Source: Paraburkholderia fungorum (GTDB lineage: Bacteria > Pseudomonadota > Gammaproteobacteria > Burkholderiales > Burkholderiaceae). From it: DNA of 64,000 nt. Below, piece by piece: positions 35,173-44,386 of this stretch. The notes below the pieces were generated by a model that was given only the letters and a program-made list of their open reading frames with translations, searched no databases and had not been told where the DNA came from. Location of the stretch: positions 248,001-312,000 of the forward strand of contig NZ_FNKP01000003.1 in the NCBI RefSeq assembly GCF_900099835.1. Reading direction: 5' to 3'. The position numbers were made by a program, and so were the translations under genes. How positions within the stretch are numbered: the first letter of the stretch is position 1; each line of letters opens with the position of its first letter.

Positions 35173-36393
35173 CTAGATCGACTCCGTCGCGACCGCCGCC
35201 GTCGGACGCATAGAACGGCGCAACAGCGGCGCCGTGACCCCGGTGGTGAACAACGCGAAAATCACGAGCATCGTGTAGACGTTCGGCGGCAATATCCGCA
35301 ATTGCAATCCGATCGACAGGAAAATCAGCTCCATCAAACCGCGTGCATTCATCAGCGTGGCGATCACCGTCGCGTCGCCTCGCGCGTGTCCAACCGCGCG
35401 CGATCCAACGAACACGCCCACATACTTCCCCGAAAATCCGACAGCGATAAACGCCAGCAGCCAGAACCACTGCGCATGCGCAGTAACATCGAACATCTGC
35501 AGATTCAGCCCCGCATACGCGAAGAAAATCGGCATCAGGATGCTATGCAGGAAGCCACCCAGCAGACGGTTGAAATGCTCGCGCAACCCGGGCACCTGAC
35601 GCAGCAGCATGCCCGGTAGCAGTGCGCCGAACGCGCTATGAAAGCCGAAGCGCGACGTGAGCCATCCCGAGATCAGCACGAAGGCGGCCAGAATCACCAC
35701 CGTGTCGCGCGACCAGCCTTGCGCCAGCGAGCGTTCGACCGCGCGTCGCAGGAACCACTTCGACGCGATCACGAGCACCGCCACATACACCGCGAGCGAC
35801 GCGAGGTTCACGCCCAGCGTGCGCCATCCCGCGTCGTGGCGCGAGAAACAGATAATCAGCGAAAGCACACACCAGCCGAGCAGATCGCCGACCATTGCCG
35901 CCGAAAGCGCCGACGAGGCTGCCGGGTGCCGCGTGAGATTCAGATCGGCGACGATGCGCGCCATCACCGGCACCGCCGACACCGACAACGCCACGCCGCA
36001 AAACAGCACGAACGGCCAGAACGCCTGCTGCGGCGCGAGCGTGTCGTGCGCAAACCAGCCAATCGCGACGCCGCCGCCGAACGGCAGCAACATACCCGCC
36101 AACGCAATCAGTACCGGGCCGAGCAACGCGCGTTGCTGCGGCAAACGCACATCGAGGCCGATTTCGAACATCAACAGAACAAGGCCGACCTCTCCGAACT
36201 GGCCGATTGCCGAAGTCGCGCCCGGCGAGAAAAGTTCGTTATAGAGCGACGGCGTAACGACACCCAGCGCGAGCGGCCCGAGCAAAATACCACCGGTAAT
36301 CTCGCCGATGACCTTGCATTGCCCCAGACGCACGGCAATCGCACCACAGCCGTTGCAGACCAGAATGACGACAGCCACTTGAATCAACCACAT
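35173..36393 (-). CDS. cation:proton antiporter (Kef/CPA2 type)
   Basis: A 406-residue inner-membrane antiporter with 12 or so helices. Start at MWLIQVAVVILVCNG (ATG complementary to 36391-36393), not the in-frame ATG 17 codons upstream, since the protein would then begin with a helix as in relatives. CPA2 landmarks: GQCKVIGEITGGILLGPLAL, FEIGLDVRLPQQ and the SVSAVPVMARIV segment with paired polar residues; C-terminal GDATVIATLMNARGLMELIF. No regulatory RCK domain follows, so it resembles short Kef-like or NapA-like antiporters. Exchanges potassium or sodium for protons. Confidence 0.88.
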   Translation of the reverse strand: MWLIQVAVVILVCNGCGAIAVRLGQCKVIGEITGGILLGPLALGVVTPSLYNELFSPGATSAIGQFGEVGLVLLMFEIGLDVRLPQQRALLGPVLIALAGMLLPFGGGVAIGWFAHDTLAPQQAFWPFVLFCGVALSVSAVPVMARIVADLNLTRHPAASSALSAAMVGDLLGWCVLSLIICFSRHDAGWRTLGVNLASLAVYVAVLVIASKWFLRRAVERSLAQGWSRDTVVILAAFVLISGWLTSRFGFHSAFGALLPGMLLRQVPGLREHFNRLLGGFLHSILMPIFFAYAGLNLQMFDVTAHAQWFWLLAFIAVGFSGKYVGVFVGSRAVGHARGDATVIATLMNARGLMELIFLSIGLQLRILPPNVYTMLVIFALFTTGVTAPLLRRSMRPTAAVATESI

Positions 36394-36456
36394 TGCATGC
36401 TCCGTGCGGAAGAAAAGAAAAATTGCTTTGAGGGATTGCAACAAAAGACAGCGTGA

Positions 36457-36826
36457 TCAGCGCGCCTGGTCGAGCAGCGCTTCCGGGTCGACACTATCGA
36501 AGATGATTTCGCGGACGAGTTCGCTCGCGCCGGCCGCGATGGTACCAGCGGTGGCATCGCGATAGAACCGTGCTACTTCGGCTTCGGATTCGGACAGGTA
36601 GCCGCGCGCACCGTGAAACTGCGCGCAAAGATTTGCTGCGCGCCTGGCAAGCTCGGTGCTGGGCAGTTTCAGAATTGACGCGTCGCCGCTGCCGACTTTG
36701 CCGCCCGCGTGTTGCAGGGCCAGCGGGTATCCGAAACTCCGCAGCAACCACAGTTCGGGGATGAGATCGGCGAGTTCGTGCTTGACCGATTGATTCGCGC
36801 TGAGCGGTGCGCCGCGCCGCCAAGCG
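36457..36826 (-). pseudogene. acyl-CoA dehydrogenase, C-terminal remnant (5' part deleted)
   Basis: About 120 codons on the minus strand read GAPLSANQSVKHELADLIPE, LWLLRSFGYPLALQHAGGKV and, further on, CAQFHGARGYLSESEAEVAR FYRD-like text in one frame to a stop at 36457. This is the C-terminal helical bundle of an acyl-CoA dehydrogenase (family length about 380). The N-terminal two thirds and start are absent; sequence upstream of about 36826 switches abruptly to a truncated LysR gene on the opposite strand. No start codon serves the remnant except an internal ATG at 36745-36747, so it is called a pseudogene. Confidence 0.8.
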
Positions 36827-36827
36827 C

Positions 36828-37086
36828 GTGAGCTGCGTGCTGCGCTCGAACGATAGCGTCGCGCTGCTCAATGCGGCGATCGAAGACATCGGCATCGCGC
36901 ATCTGCCACGCTATGTCGCGCGCGAGGGGACGGTTGCGGGGACGTTGCAGACGCCGCTGCTGGGCCCACGCGGCCTATCGCGACGACCGCTATCTATCGC
37001 CACGCTTGCGCATCGTCGCGCAGGAGCTGGCGCTCGACTTCGAGAACGACACGGATGCGTTCAGGCGGAATAGGGCCGGCGATTAA
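36828..37086 (+). pseudogene. LysR-family regulator, C-terminal remnant with frameshift
   Basis: On the plus strand, GTG 36828 onward reads VSCVLRSNDSVALLNAAIED, IGIAHLPRYVAREGTVAGTL, the last part of a LysR effector domain. Near 36965 the homologous reading moves to the next frame (AYRDDRYLSPRLRIVAQELA) and ends at TAA 37084-37086. The DNA-binding domain and most of the effector domain are missing. It abuts, broken end to broken end, the acyl-CoA dehydrogenase remnant. Confidence 0.75.
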
Positions 37087-37440
37087 AGCGTGGCTCACTT
37101 GCCGAACGTGCTGCGTAAGAGCGTCGAAGGCAGCTATGGTGGCTGATATCGCGTGAGTAGCCCTCGATGATCTTCGAGGGTACGGTGAGCCCGAACCGCC
37201 CGGGGTTTGGTAGAGGATCGATGTCTTAAAGCACCGGAGCGCGAGGTTAAGGCGCAGCTCCGCTGCCAATGAGACTCCGAAACTCGTGAGTGGTTTTTTC
37301 GCCCAGGCGGAGCTCGACCGTCCCCTGAAATCCGGAAGGCCTCCATCGATCAGCATGGCGATACCTTTGGGGTCGAGCCGATCTCCAAAGTCTGCGGATT
37401 GCCGCGTCGGGCCTATCCGCATAGCTCAGTTCGTCCCGTC
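37087..37440. other. 354-base gene-free stretch beside the scar
   Basis: A minus-strand frame (36994-37422) contains protein-like runs such as MLIDGGLPDFRGRSSSAWAK but no recognisable family and overlaps the LysR remnant. Could be decayed sequence from an old element. Nothing else seen. Confidence 0.4.
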
Positions 37441-38472
37441 CTATATCGTCTTTCTGCGACGCGTGAGCGGTTTGGCCGGCACACTGCGCGCCGGACGCGT
37501 CGCACGCGGCGTTCGACGGTCCGCTGCAGGGGCCGCCCGTTCACTGATTTCGCGCGCACTCGCCTGCTTTTCCCGCAGGGCGATGATCTCTGACTGCAAC
37601 CGCGTGTTCTCTGCCTGAACAGCATCGAGCCGCCCCTGCAGTACACCTGCCTGGTGACGTGTTTCGCCCAGTTGCGTCTGCATGATTTCCGACGCACGAC
37701 GATGATCGGCCTCTTTCTGCTCCACGCGACGCGTCGTCTCATCGAGTTCTTTCTGCAGTTTCGCCGCAGCGCTGCGCTCACGATCGATCTCCAGCAGCGC
37801 ACGCTTTTCCGATGCGCGCAACCGTTCCTCAGCACGCTCCGCCGCTTCGCGCAGCTTGTCGAGATCGCGCGAAAAACCTTCCCTCACCTCAACCAGTTCG
37901 CGATCGCGTGCGGTGAGTGCCGCGCGGCTGCGTTCCAGTTCGGCCTCGAGCGCCTGACGTTGAGCGTGGCCTTCGGCCTGCGCCTTCTCCAGTTCCCGTA
38001 CTTCGACCTGGGCGGCGAGCAGCGCCGCGGTGCGCTGCTCGAGCGCGGTCTCGACCCGGCCGAGTTCATCGCGGGCTGCCGCCACTGATAGCTGCGCGTC
38101 CGCTCTCGCGCTCTCTACTTCATCGCGCAGCGCGTCCAGCGCGGTCGCGGCCGACGCAGTCGCGCGCGTCCAGAGGGTCGCCACCAGTTCGCCTGCTGCC
38201 GCACCGAGATCAGCCGGCAGGTCCGGGTGTTCGATACGCACACGGCTCTTTTCGCGCAACTCCGTCCAGAACTCGCCGAGCACCTGGGTCGGCGTGCCCA
38301 TGCTGCCCCGCCGGACCAGCTGGTACAGCCGGTTCGCAGTGGGCGTGATGCCGTAGCGGAAGAACAGCAGCGCACACACCTCGCGGTATAACTCGCGCGT
38401 TTTCGGGTGCGAGAGCTTTACGCGCTCAATGTCGGCAGCCAGGGCGGCATCAGGGGAAAGGTCGGCGTCCAT
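37441..38472 (-). CDS. KfrA-like DNA-binding coiled-coil protein
   Basis: A 343-residue protein. Residues 18-110 match the KfrA N-terminal DNA-binding domain (LFFRYGITPTANRLYQLVRR, GSMGTPTQVLGEFWTELREK). Residues 115-310 are a long alpha-helical coiled coil full of heptads with Glu, Arg, Ala and Gln (ARDELGRVETALEQRTAALL). The tail from about 315 is basic and Pro/Arg-rich. KfrA of plasmids RK2 and R751 is an autoregulated DNA-binding, filament-forming protein that helps plasmid stability; chromosomal and integrative-element homologs exist. The AT-rich stretch upstream of the start contains a strong inverted repeat and direct repeats likely to be its own operator. A plasmid or mobile-element origin is inferred. 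Confidence 0.85.
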   Translation of the reverse strand: MDADLSPDAALAADIERVKLSHPKTRELYREVCALLFFRYGITPTANRLYQLVRRGSMGTPTQVLGEFWTELREKSRVRIEHPDLPADLGAAAGELVATLWTRATASAATALDALRDEVESARADAQLSVAAARDELGRVETALEQRTAALLAAQVEVRELEKAQAEGHAQRQALEAELERSRAALTARDRELVEVREGFSRDLDKLREAAERAEERLRASEKRALLEIDRERSAAAKLQKELDETTRRVEQKEADHRRASEIMQTQLGETRHQAGVLQGRLDAVQAENTRLQSEIIALREKQASAREISERAAPAADRRTPRATRPARSVPAKPLTRRRKTI

Positions 38473-38499
38473 GGGGAAATCCGTGATTTGTTGATGACA

Positions 38500-38572
38500 A
38501 TTTTACTACGTAAAACGGTAGATATTTTACTATTTTGTTTTTACAAACGACATTACATTTATAATGTCGTTT
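38500..38572 (-). promoter_or_regulatory. KfrA promoter/operator region with direct and inverted repeats
   Basis: Very AT-rich. Plus-strand ATTTTACTA occurs twice (38500-38508 and 38524-38532). TTTTAC/GTAAAA form a 6-base-arm inverted repeat at 38501-38515. AAACGACATTA and TAATGTCGTTT are perfect 11-base arms around a 6-base spacer at 38545-38572. Plasmid KfrA proteins bind such repeats in their own promoter. Confidence 0.65.
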
Positions 38573-38675
38573 ATTACCCGTTGCACGCCAGCGATCGATG
38601 CCAAACGTATCCAAGGCGCCGCAAAATCTCGTCGTTGGAGTCGCGCCATGGCCTGAGCCAAATGAGTGGCCGCAC

Positions 38676-38745
38676 GCCACCCGAAAGCTGACCCGGGAAC
38701 TTGTCCGCGTGAGCGCTTGGCCCCACCCGCTCGAGCACCCTGAGT
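38676..38745 (-). pseudogene. ABC-transporter ATPase fragment
   Basis: On the minus strand a short run reads LRVLERVGPSAHADKFPGQL then SGG, matching the helical and signature region of amino-acid-type (GlnQ/HisP) ATPases, where LSGGQQQR follows. Right after SGG the homology is lost or shifts frame, and no Walker motifs flank it. About 23 codons of a decayed gene. Confidence 0.55.
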
Positions 38746-38849
38746 CCGTCGTCCGTCAGGTGTCCCGCTCGCGGATGGCTCAGCCTTTGAAAGTCCGGCC
38801 ATCGCCGCACTGGAGAAGCACACAAAAGCCAAACACGCAGCGCGCGACG

Positions 38850-39806
38850 TCAGATTTCCAACACTGCCGCGCGCAAACAGTCCTTGAACAGTTCAACGGC
38901 TCGCACCGTCAATGCGTCAGCGACCGTGAAGACACCCACATCTCCGAACGCCGGCATAGGGTCGAGCGGAATGATGGCAAGACTTCCTCGACCGACGAAC
39001 TGCTCGGCGGCCGAGCGCGGCATCAGCCCGATCGTCTTCTGGTCGAACATCAGGGCGACGTTGGTCAGTACGGAAAGCGATTCAACAATATTCGTCGGTA
39101 CAGGCAGGCCTGCGTCGTAGAACAGGCGATCCGTCGTCTGACGCAGTGAGGAATCGCGGGTCGGGAGGATCCACGGAAATGCGGTCAATTCCGGCAACGT
39201 ACTGCAGGCGCATGATGCGAGCGGATGATGCACCCCGGCGACGATGCAAAGCTGTTCCCGATGCAGGATTTCTGTCTCAAGTTGCGGAGCGGCCGTGCGC
39301 CAGCTTCCATCTTCTGGAACCCGGCCGACCACCACATCGAGATCCCCGACCACCAGCGCCTGCAACAGCTGATCCATCTGCGCGATGCGCAGGGTCACGA
39401 TCACTTCGGGCGCTTTTTCCTTCAGCAGCTGGATGGCGCGCGGCAGCAGTACCGCCGAAGCCGATATCAACGTGCCGACCAGCACCTGACCGGAGGTGCC
39501 GCTGTGAAAGGCGTTGATCTCGTCGGTCAGGTGTCGCATCTCGCCAAGCAGCGCCTTGGCGCGCCTCGCAACGAGCTTCCCGAACTCGGTCGCGGTTACG
39601 CCACGGTTGCTGCGCACGAGCAGCGCCCCGCCGATATTGCTTTCCAGTTCCTGGATCACTTTCGTGACAGCAGACTGCGTCATGTTGAGCGCTCGTGCGG
39701 CGCGCACGATCGAGCCGCTGCGCAGGACCTGCTCGAATACGACGATCTGCGCGAAGCGCAGTTTTCGGCAAAGTGAGGTGGGACCGGCGAGATTGTGAAC
39801 GGACAT
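38850..39806 (-). CDS. LysR-family regulator, probable activator of the 3-hydroxyanthranilate operon
   Basis: A 318-residue regulator. DNA-binding part: CRKLRFAQIVVFEQVLRSGS, IVRAARALNMTQSAVTKVIQ, ELESNIGGALLVRSNRGVTA. Effector domain from GQVLVGTLISASAVLLPRAI. The FAQ opening and TQSAVTKVI match the PcaQ/GbpR-type branch that senses aromatic-pathway intermediates. It is divergent from nbaE with 194 bases between starts and two inverted repeats in the gap. I infer it responds to a pathway metabolite (3-hydroxyanthranilate or 2-aminomuconate); the regulator NbaR of strain KU-7 lies, as I recall, after nbaD rather than before nbaE, so this is not named nbaR. Confidence 0.9.
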   Translation of the reverse strand: MSVHNLAGPTSLCRKLRFAQIVVFEQVLRSGSIVRAARALNMTQSAVTKVIQELESNIGGALLVRSNRGVTATEFGKLVARRAKALLGEMRHLTDEINAFHSGTSGQVLVGTLISASAVLLPRAIQLLKEKAPEVIVTLRIAQMDQLLQALVVGDLDVVVGRVPEDGSWRTAAPQLETEILHREQLCIVAGVHHPLASCACSTLPELTAFPWILPTRDSSLRQTTDRLFYDAGLPVPTNIVESLSVLTNVALMFDQKTIGLMPRSAAEQFVGRGSLAIIPLDPMPAFGDVGVFTVADALTVRAVELFKDCLRAAVLEI

Positions 39807-39906
39807 GGGGCGTAAGGTGTTTCAGCGCGAAAGGATCACGCAGGATTCCATATCGATGGCAACCCCACAAGCCCCGGCCCTGGATGCCTGCATCGTCATG
39901 CGCAGG

Positions 39907-39955
39907 TATTCTTCGTCGGAATACAGGAAGACTAATTATTCATTTTTCAGGAATA
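39907..39955. promoter_or_regulatory. two tandem LysR-type operators in the nba promoter
   Basis: TATTC-N7-GAATA at 39907-39923 and TATTC-N9-GAATA at 39937-39955, centres 31 bases apart (three helical turns). Paired sites on one DNA face are typical of LysR tetramers, one for recognition and one for activation. Downstream AGGAG at 39990-39994 serves the GTG start of the first gene. Confidence 0.65.
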
Positions 39956-40000
39956 GGCGATCTCAATACACTGACTCCCAACCCGCCATAGGAGTCTGTC

Positions 40001-41464
40001 GTGTCGTCATGTCCCACTCTGTACCGGAACTACGTGGACGGCCAGTTCGTCGAATCCGCCCGCCGTTTCCCTAATGTGTCGCCCGTCAATGGCGCCGTCA
40101 TCGGCACTGTGTGCGAAGCCGATGCCAGTCTCGTCGATCGCGCCGTGAGCGCCGCCAGAGCCGCCATGCATGGCCCCTGGGGCAACACCTCTGCCACGGA
40201 GCGCGCCAAGGTACTGCATGCGATCGCCGACGGCATCGAAAAGCGCTTCGATGCATTCGTCGCCGCCGAAGTCGCCGATACCGGGCGACCTGAACATCAG
40301 GCACGTGCGCTTGATATCCGCCGTGGCGTACAGAACTTTCGCACCTTCGCCGACCTGGCCGCCCAGGCTGGGGGCGAATACTTCGACATGCGTGCTGCTG
40401 AAGGCGATATCTTCAGCTACACGGTGCGCAAGCCGCACGGCGTGGTCGCCATCATTTCGCCGTGGAACCTGCCAATGCTGCTGCTGACCTGGAAGGTCGC
40501 ACCCGCACTGGCCTGCGGAAATGCCGTCGTGGTCAAGCCATCGGAAGAGACGCCCGGTAGCGCGACCCTGCTCGCCGAGGTCATGCACGAAGCCGGCGTG
40601 CCGGCTGGCGTCTTCAATCTCGTGCATGGATTCGGTGTTGATTCGGCGGGCGAATTCCTGTCAACGCATCGCGGCATCGACACCCTCACCTTCACCGGCG
40701 AATCGCGAACGGGCAGCACCATCATGAAGGCGGTCGCAGACGGCGTGAAGGAAGTGTCCTTTGAACTGGGCGGCAAGAATGCGGCGGTGGTGTTTGCGGA
40801 CTGCGATTTCGACAAAGCCGTGGCCGGCGTCATGCGCTCCAGTTTCACCAACACCGGGCAGGTCTGCCTGTGTTCGGAACGGGTGTATGTGGAACGCTCC
40901 ATCTTCGAGCGCTTCGTGGGGGCGATGAAAGAGCGCGCTGAAGCATTGCGTATCGACTATCCCAACGCCGATGGCGTGGAAATCGGTTCCCTCATCTCAC
41001 ATGGCCACCGCGAGAAGGTGCTTTCGTATTTTGCGCTGGCTCGCGACGAAGGCGCCACCGTCGTGTGCGGCGGCGGTGTGCCTCGTTTTGGCGACGAACG
41101 CGACAACGGTGCGTATGTGCAGCCGACCATCTGGACGGGACTGCCGGATTCGGCGCGCTGTGTCCAGGAAGAAGTCTTCGGTCCGGTTTGCCATATTGCG
41201 CCCTTCGATAGCGATGACGAAGTCGTGGCGCGCGTCAACGATTCCCGCTACGGTCTGGCGGCTTCTGTCTGGACCCGCGACCTTTCTCGCGCACATCGTG
41301 TTACCCGCAGGTTCGACGTGGGTATCGTCTGGGTCAATACGTGGTTCCTGCGCGATCTGCGCACGCCGTTCGGCGGCACCCGCCTGTCTGGCATTGGTCG
41401 CGAAGGGGGACGTCACTCACTCGATTTCTATTCCTCCCTCACCACGATCTGCGTCAATCCCTGA
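40001..41464 (+). CDS. nbaE: 2-aminomuconic semialdehyde dehydrogenase
   Basis: A 487-residue NAD-dependent aldehyde dehydrogenase, expected to oxidise 2-aminomuconic semialdehyde to 2-aminomuconate. The start is GTG with AGGAG 6 bases before it. Key residues: FELGGKN with general base E255, NTGQVC with catalytic C289, cofactor segment [20 protein letters not shown] (153-172) and FTGESRTGS (231-239), where Glu replaces the usual Ser as in the muconic-semialdehyde group. First gene of the operon, which supports the substrate. The highly similar 2-hydroxymuconic semialdehyde dehydrogenases are the alternative. Confidence 0.88.
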   Translation: MSSCPTLYRNYVDGQFVESARRFPNVSPVNGAVIGTVCEADASLVDRAVSAARAAMHGPWGNTSATERAKVLHAIADGIEKRFDAFVAAEVADTGRPEHQARALDIRRGVQNFRTFADLAAQAGGEYFDMRAAEGDIFSYTVRKPHGVVAIISPWNLPMLLLTWKVAPALACGNAVVVKPSEETPGSATLLAEVMHEAGVPAGVFNLVHGFGVDSAGEFLSTHRGIDTLTFTGESRTGSTIMKAVADGVKEVSFELGGKNAAVVFADCDFDKAVAGVMRSSFTNTGQVCLCSERVYVERSIFERFVGAMKERAEALRIDYPNADGVEIGSLISHGHREKVLSYFALARDEGATVVCGGGVPRFGDERDNGAYVQPTIWTGLPDSARCVQEEVFGPVCHIAPFDSDDEVVARVNDSRYGLAASVWTRDLSRAHRVTRRFDVGIVWVNTWFLRDLRTPFGGTRLSGIGREGGRHSLDFYSSLTTICVNP

Positions 41465-41483
41465 ACCCGTCGCGAGATACCGC

Positions 41484-42302
41484 ATGCTGAACCCAGAACT
41501 TATCCAAGCCGCAGATCGACTCTGGCTGGCCGCCGAACGTCGCGAACCGTGCCTGCCGGTCCGCGATGAGATTGCCCGGTTCGCCGGTGCCGATCCGATC
41601 GCTGCCGCCTACGCTATTCAGCAGTACAACACCGAACGCGCGCTTGTTGCCGGCCGCCGGCTGGTCGGCCGCAAGATCGGGCTGACATCTGTGGCCGTAC
41701 AGCGCCAGCTCGGTGTGAGCCAGCCGGATTTCGGCATGCTGTTCGCCCACATGGCCCGTCAGGAAGGCGAGGAAATCGATTGCGGCGATGTGCTTCAGCC
41801 CAAGGCCGAGGCCGAAGTCGCGCTGGTGCTGGAACGCGATCTGTCGCATGCCGTGCATACCGTTGCCGACATCATTCAGGCGACTGCGTTCGCACTGCCG
41901 GCCATCGAGATCGTCGGCAGCCGCATTGCCAACTGGGATATCCAGCTAACCGACACGATTGCCGACAACGCATCGTCGGGCCTCTTCGTGCTCGGCACGC
42001 GGCCGGTTTCGCTTGGCGCGCTCGACCTGGCGAACTGCGGCATGTGCATGGAACTGGCCGGCGAGCCTGTGTCGGTCGGCGCTGGCGCCGCCTGCCTCGG
42101 CCACCCGCTCAATGCCGCGATCTGGCTGGCCAATACCATGAGCCGCGTCGGCGCGCCGCTCAAGGCGGGCGACATCATCCTCACCGGCGCGCTCGGCCCG
42201 ATGGTGCCGGTTCAACACGGCCACGTGCTGACTGCCCATATCGAAGGCCTCGGCAGCGTGACTGCCTCGTTCCACGTCAATAGCAAGCAAGGAGATGCCT
42301 GA
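41484..42302 (+). CDS. nbaH: 2-oxopent-4-enoate hydratase
   Basis: A 272-residue enzyme that adds water to 2-oxopent-4-enoate to give 4-hydroxy-2-oxovalerate. The long frame reaches upstream inside nbaE; the correct start is ATG 41484 ([20 protein letters not shown]), 19 bases after the nbaE stop. Landmarks of the MhpD/hydratase-decarboxylase family: [31 protein letters not shown] and [16 protein letters not shown], which bind the metal and the keto acid. Sister of the decarboxylase at 44387, with which such hydratases often form complexes. Confidence 0.9.
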   Translation: MLNPELIQAADRLWLAAERREPCLPVRDEIARFAGADPIAAAYAIQQYNTERALVAGRRLVGRKIGLTSVAVQRQLGVSQPDFGMLFAHMARQEGEEIDCGDVLQPKAEAEVALVLERDLSHAVHTVADIIQATAFALPAIEIVGSRIANWDIQLTDTIADNASSGLFVLGTRPVSLGALDLANCGMCMELAGEPVSVGAGAACLGHPLNAAIWLANTMSRVGAPLKAGDIILTGALGPMVPVQHGHVLTAHIEGLGSVTASFHVNSKQGDA

Positions 42303-42303
42303 G

Positions 42304-43251
42304 ATGAAACCATGCAAGGTTGCCATTATCGGTTCCGGCAATATCGGCACCGATCTGATGATCAAGGTCATGCGCCATGGCAAGCGGGTGGCGATGGGCG
42401 CCATGGTCGGTATCGATCCCGCTTCCGAAGGGCTCGCGCGCGCCGCGCGCCTCGGCGTGAGCGTGACGGCCCAAGGCATCGACGGCCTGCTCGCGTTGCC
42501 CGACTTCGGCGACATCCGCATCGCCTTCGATGCCACCAGTGCGGGCGCGCACGCCCATCACAATGCCGTGCTGCAGGCGCATGGCGTGCGGGTCATCGAC
42601 CTGACGCCAGCTGCGATCGGACCTTACGTGGTGCCCTGCGTCAACGCTGACCAGCACCTCGACGCGCCGAACCTCAACATGGTCACGTGCGGCGGTCAGG
42701 CAACCATTCCGATGGTCGCGGCTGTGGCTAGCGTGACTCAGGTGCACTACGCGGAGATCGTCGCGTCGATTGCCAGCAAGTCTGCCGGCCCCGGCACGCG
42801 CGCCAATATTGACGAATTCACGGAAACGACGTCCCGCGCCATCGAAACCGTGGGGGGCGCGACGAAAGGCAAGGCCATCATTATCCTCAATCCGGCAGAG
42901 CCGCCGCTCATCATGCGCGACACCGTCAGTTGCCTCACGGATGACACCGACCAGGCGGCCATCGAGGCAGCCGTCGCAGCGATGGTCGAACGCGTACAGG
43001 CTTATGTTCCGGGTTATCGCCTCAAGCAGCGCGTGCAGTTCGATCGCATCGAGCAGCCGGTGCTGGTGCCCGGCGTCGGTCGCAGGACGGGTCTGAAGAC
43101 CTCGATCTTCCTTGAAGTGGAAGGCGCTGCGCACTACCTGCCCGCCTATGCCGGCAACCTCGACATCATGACCAGCGCCGCGCTGGTTTGCGCCGAGCGC
43201 GTAGCGGAATCCGTGGCGTGTGGCCAGCCCGCCGTGACGGCATCAGTGTGA
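42304..43251 (+). CDS. nbaJ: acetaldehyde dehydrogenase (acylating)
   Basis: A 315-residue enzyme that converts acetaldehyde, CoA and NAD to acetyl-CoA. I choose ATG 42304 because AAGGAG (42289-42294) stands 9 bases before it; the ATG at 42295 touches that site. The start lies 1 base after the nbaH stop. Rossmann motif [20 protein letters not shown], catalytic cysteine in [13 protein letters not shown], and [16 protein letters not shown] are as in MhpF/BphJ/DmpF. These dehydrogenases form a channelling complex with the aldolase encoded next, so free acetaldehyde does not escape. Confidence 0.93.
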   Translation: MKPCKVAIIGSGNIGTDLMIKVMRHGKRVAMGAMVGIDPASEGLARAARLGVSVTAQGIDGLLALPDFGDIRIAFDATSAGAHAHHNAVLQAHGVRVIDLTPAAIGPYVVPCVNADQHLDAPNLNMVTCGGQATIPMVAAVASVTQVHYAEIVASIASKSAGPGTRANIDEFTETTSRAIETVGGATKGKAIIILNPAEPPLIMRDTVSCLTDDTDQAAIEAAVAAMVERVQAYVPGYRLKQRVQFDRIEQPVLVPGVGRRTGLKTSIFLEVEGAAHYLPAYAGNLDIMTSAALVCAERVAESVACGQPAVTASV

Positions 43252-43261
43252 GAGACCAGCC

Positions 43262-44299
43262 ATGACGAACAGGAAACTCTATATCTCCGACGTGACCCTG
43301 CGTGACGGCAGTCACGCCGTGCGCCACCAGTATTCGGTCGGGCAGGTGCGAGCCATTGCGGGCGCGCTCGACAAGGCCGGCGTCGATTCCATTGAAGTCG
43401 CTCATGGCGACGGATTGGCTGGCTCCAGTTTCAACTATGGGTTCGGCGCTCATACCGACGTGGAATGGATCGCCGCCGTGGCGGAGACGGTGCGGCGCGC
43501 CCAGGTGGCCACGCTGCTGCTGCCGGGCATCGGCACCGTGCACGATCTGCGCGAAGCCTTCGCAGCCGGCGCAAGGATTGTCCGGGTGGCGACCCATTGC
43601 ACCGAGGCCGACACGGCACGCCAGCATATCGAAACTGCACGCTCGATGGGCATGAACGTCGCAGGCTTCCTGATGATGAGCCACATGGCCTCCCCCGCGA
43701 AACTCGCGGAGCAGGCGAAGCTCATGGAGAGCTACGGCGCCCAGTGCGTCTACGTGGTGGACTCCGGCGGCGCCCTGACGATGGATGGCGTACGCGCCCG
43801 CTTCCGCGCGTTCAAGGATGCGCTGAAACCCGACACAGAAACAGGCATCCACGCGCACCACAATCTTGGCCTCGGCGTGGCCAACAGCATCGTGGCGGTC
43901 GAGGAAGGCTGCGATCGCATCGACGCCAGCCTCGCCGGCATGGGCGCGGGAGCGGGCAATGCGCCTCTGGAAGTCTTCATCGCCGCGGCCTCGGTTTCGG
44001 GCTGGAATCACGGTTGCGATCTCTACGGACTGATGGATGCCGCCGACGATATCGTCCGGCCGCTGCAGGACAGGCCGGTACGCGTTGACAGGGAAACGCT
44101 CGCGCTTGGTTATGCCGGCGTGTATTCGAGCTTCCTGCGGCACGCCGAAACAGCGGCTGAAAAATACGGGCTCAAGACCGTCGATATCCTGGTGGAACTG
44201 GGACGGCGGCGCATGGTCGGCGGCCAGGAAGACATGATTGTCGACGTGGCGCTCGACCTGCAGCAGCGTCACGGTGCCGCCCACAGGGAACCAGCGTAA
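43262..44299 (+). CDS. nbaI: 4-hydroxy-2-oxovalerate aldolase
   Basis: A 345-residue TIM-barrel metal aldolase splitting 4-hydroxy-2-oxovalerate into pyruvate and acetaldehyde. Signatures: [20 protein letters not shown] near the start (R and D contact pyruvate and metal), [20 protein letters not shown] with the metal histidines, and the C-terminal communication domain that docks on the dehydrogenase. 10 bases after nbaJ. Equivalent to MhpE, BphI and DmpG. Confidence 0.93.
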   Translation: MTNRKLYISDVTLRDGSHAVRHQYSVGQVRAIAGALDKAGVDSIEVAHGDGLAGSSFNYGFGAHTDVEWIAAVAETVRRAQVATLLLPGIGTVHDLREAFAAGARIVRVATHCTEADTARQHIETARSMGMNVAGFLMMSHMASPAKLAEQAKLMESYGAQCVYVVDSGGALTMDGVRARFRAFKDALKPDTETGIHAHHNLGLGVANSIVAVEEGCDRIDASLAGMGAGAGNAPLEVFIAAASVSGWNHGCDLYGLMDAADDIVRPLQDRPVRVDRETLALGYAGVYSSFLRHAETAAEKYGLKTVDILVELGRRRMVGGQEDMIVDVALDLQQRHGAAHREPA

Positions 44300-44386
44300 G
44301 GCAGTACCGGGCAGCCGCTGCACAGAACGACAGCATCCGATGCCAGGCTGGCTGCCCGTCCCCCAACACATTGACCAGGAACCGAC

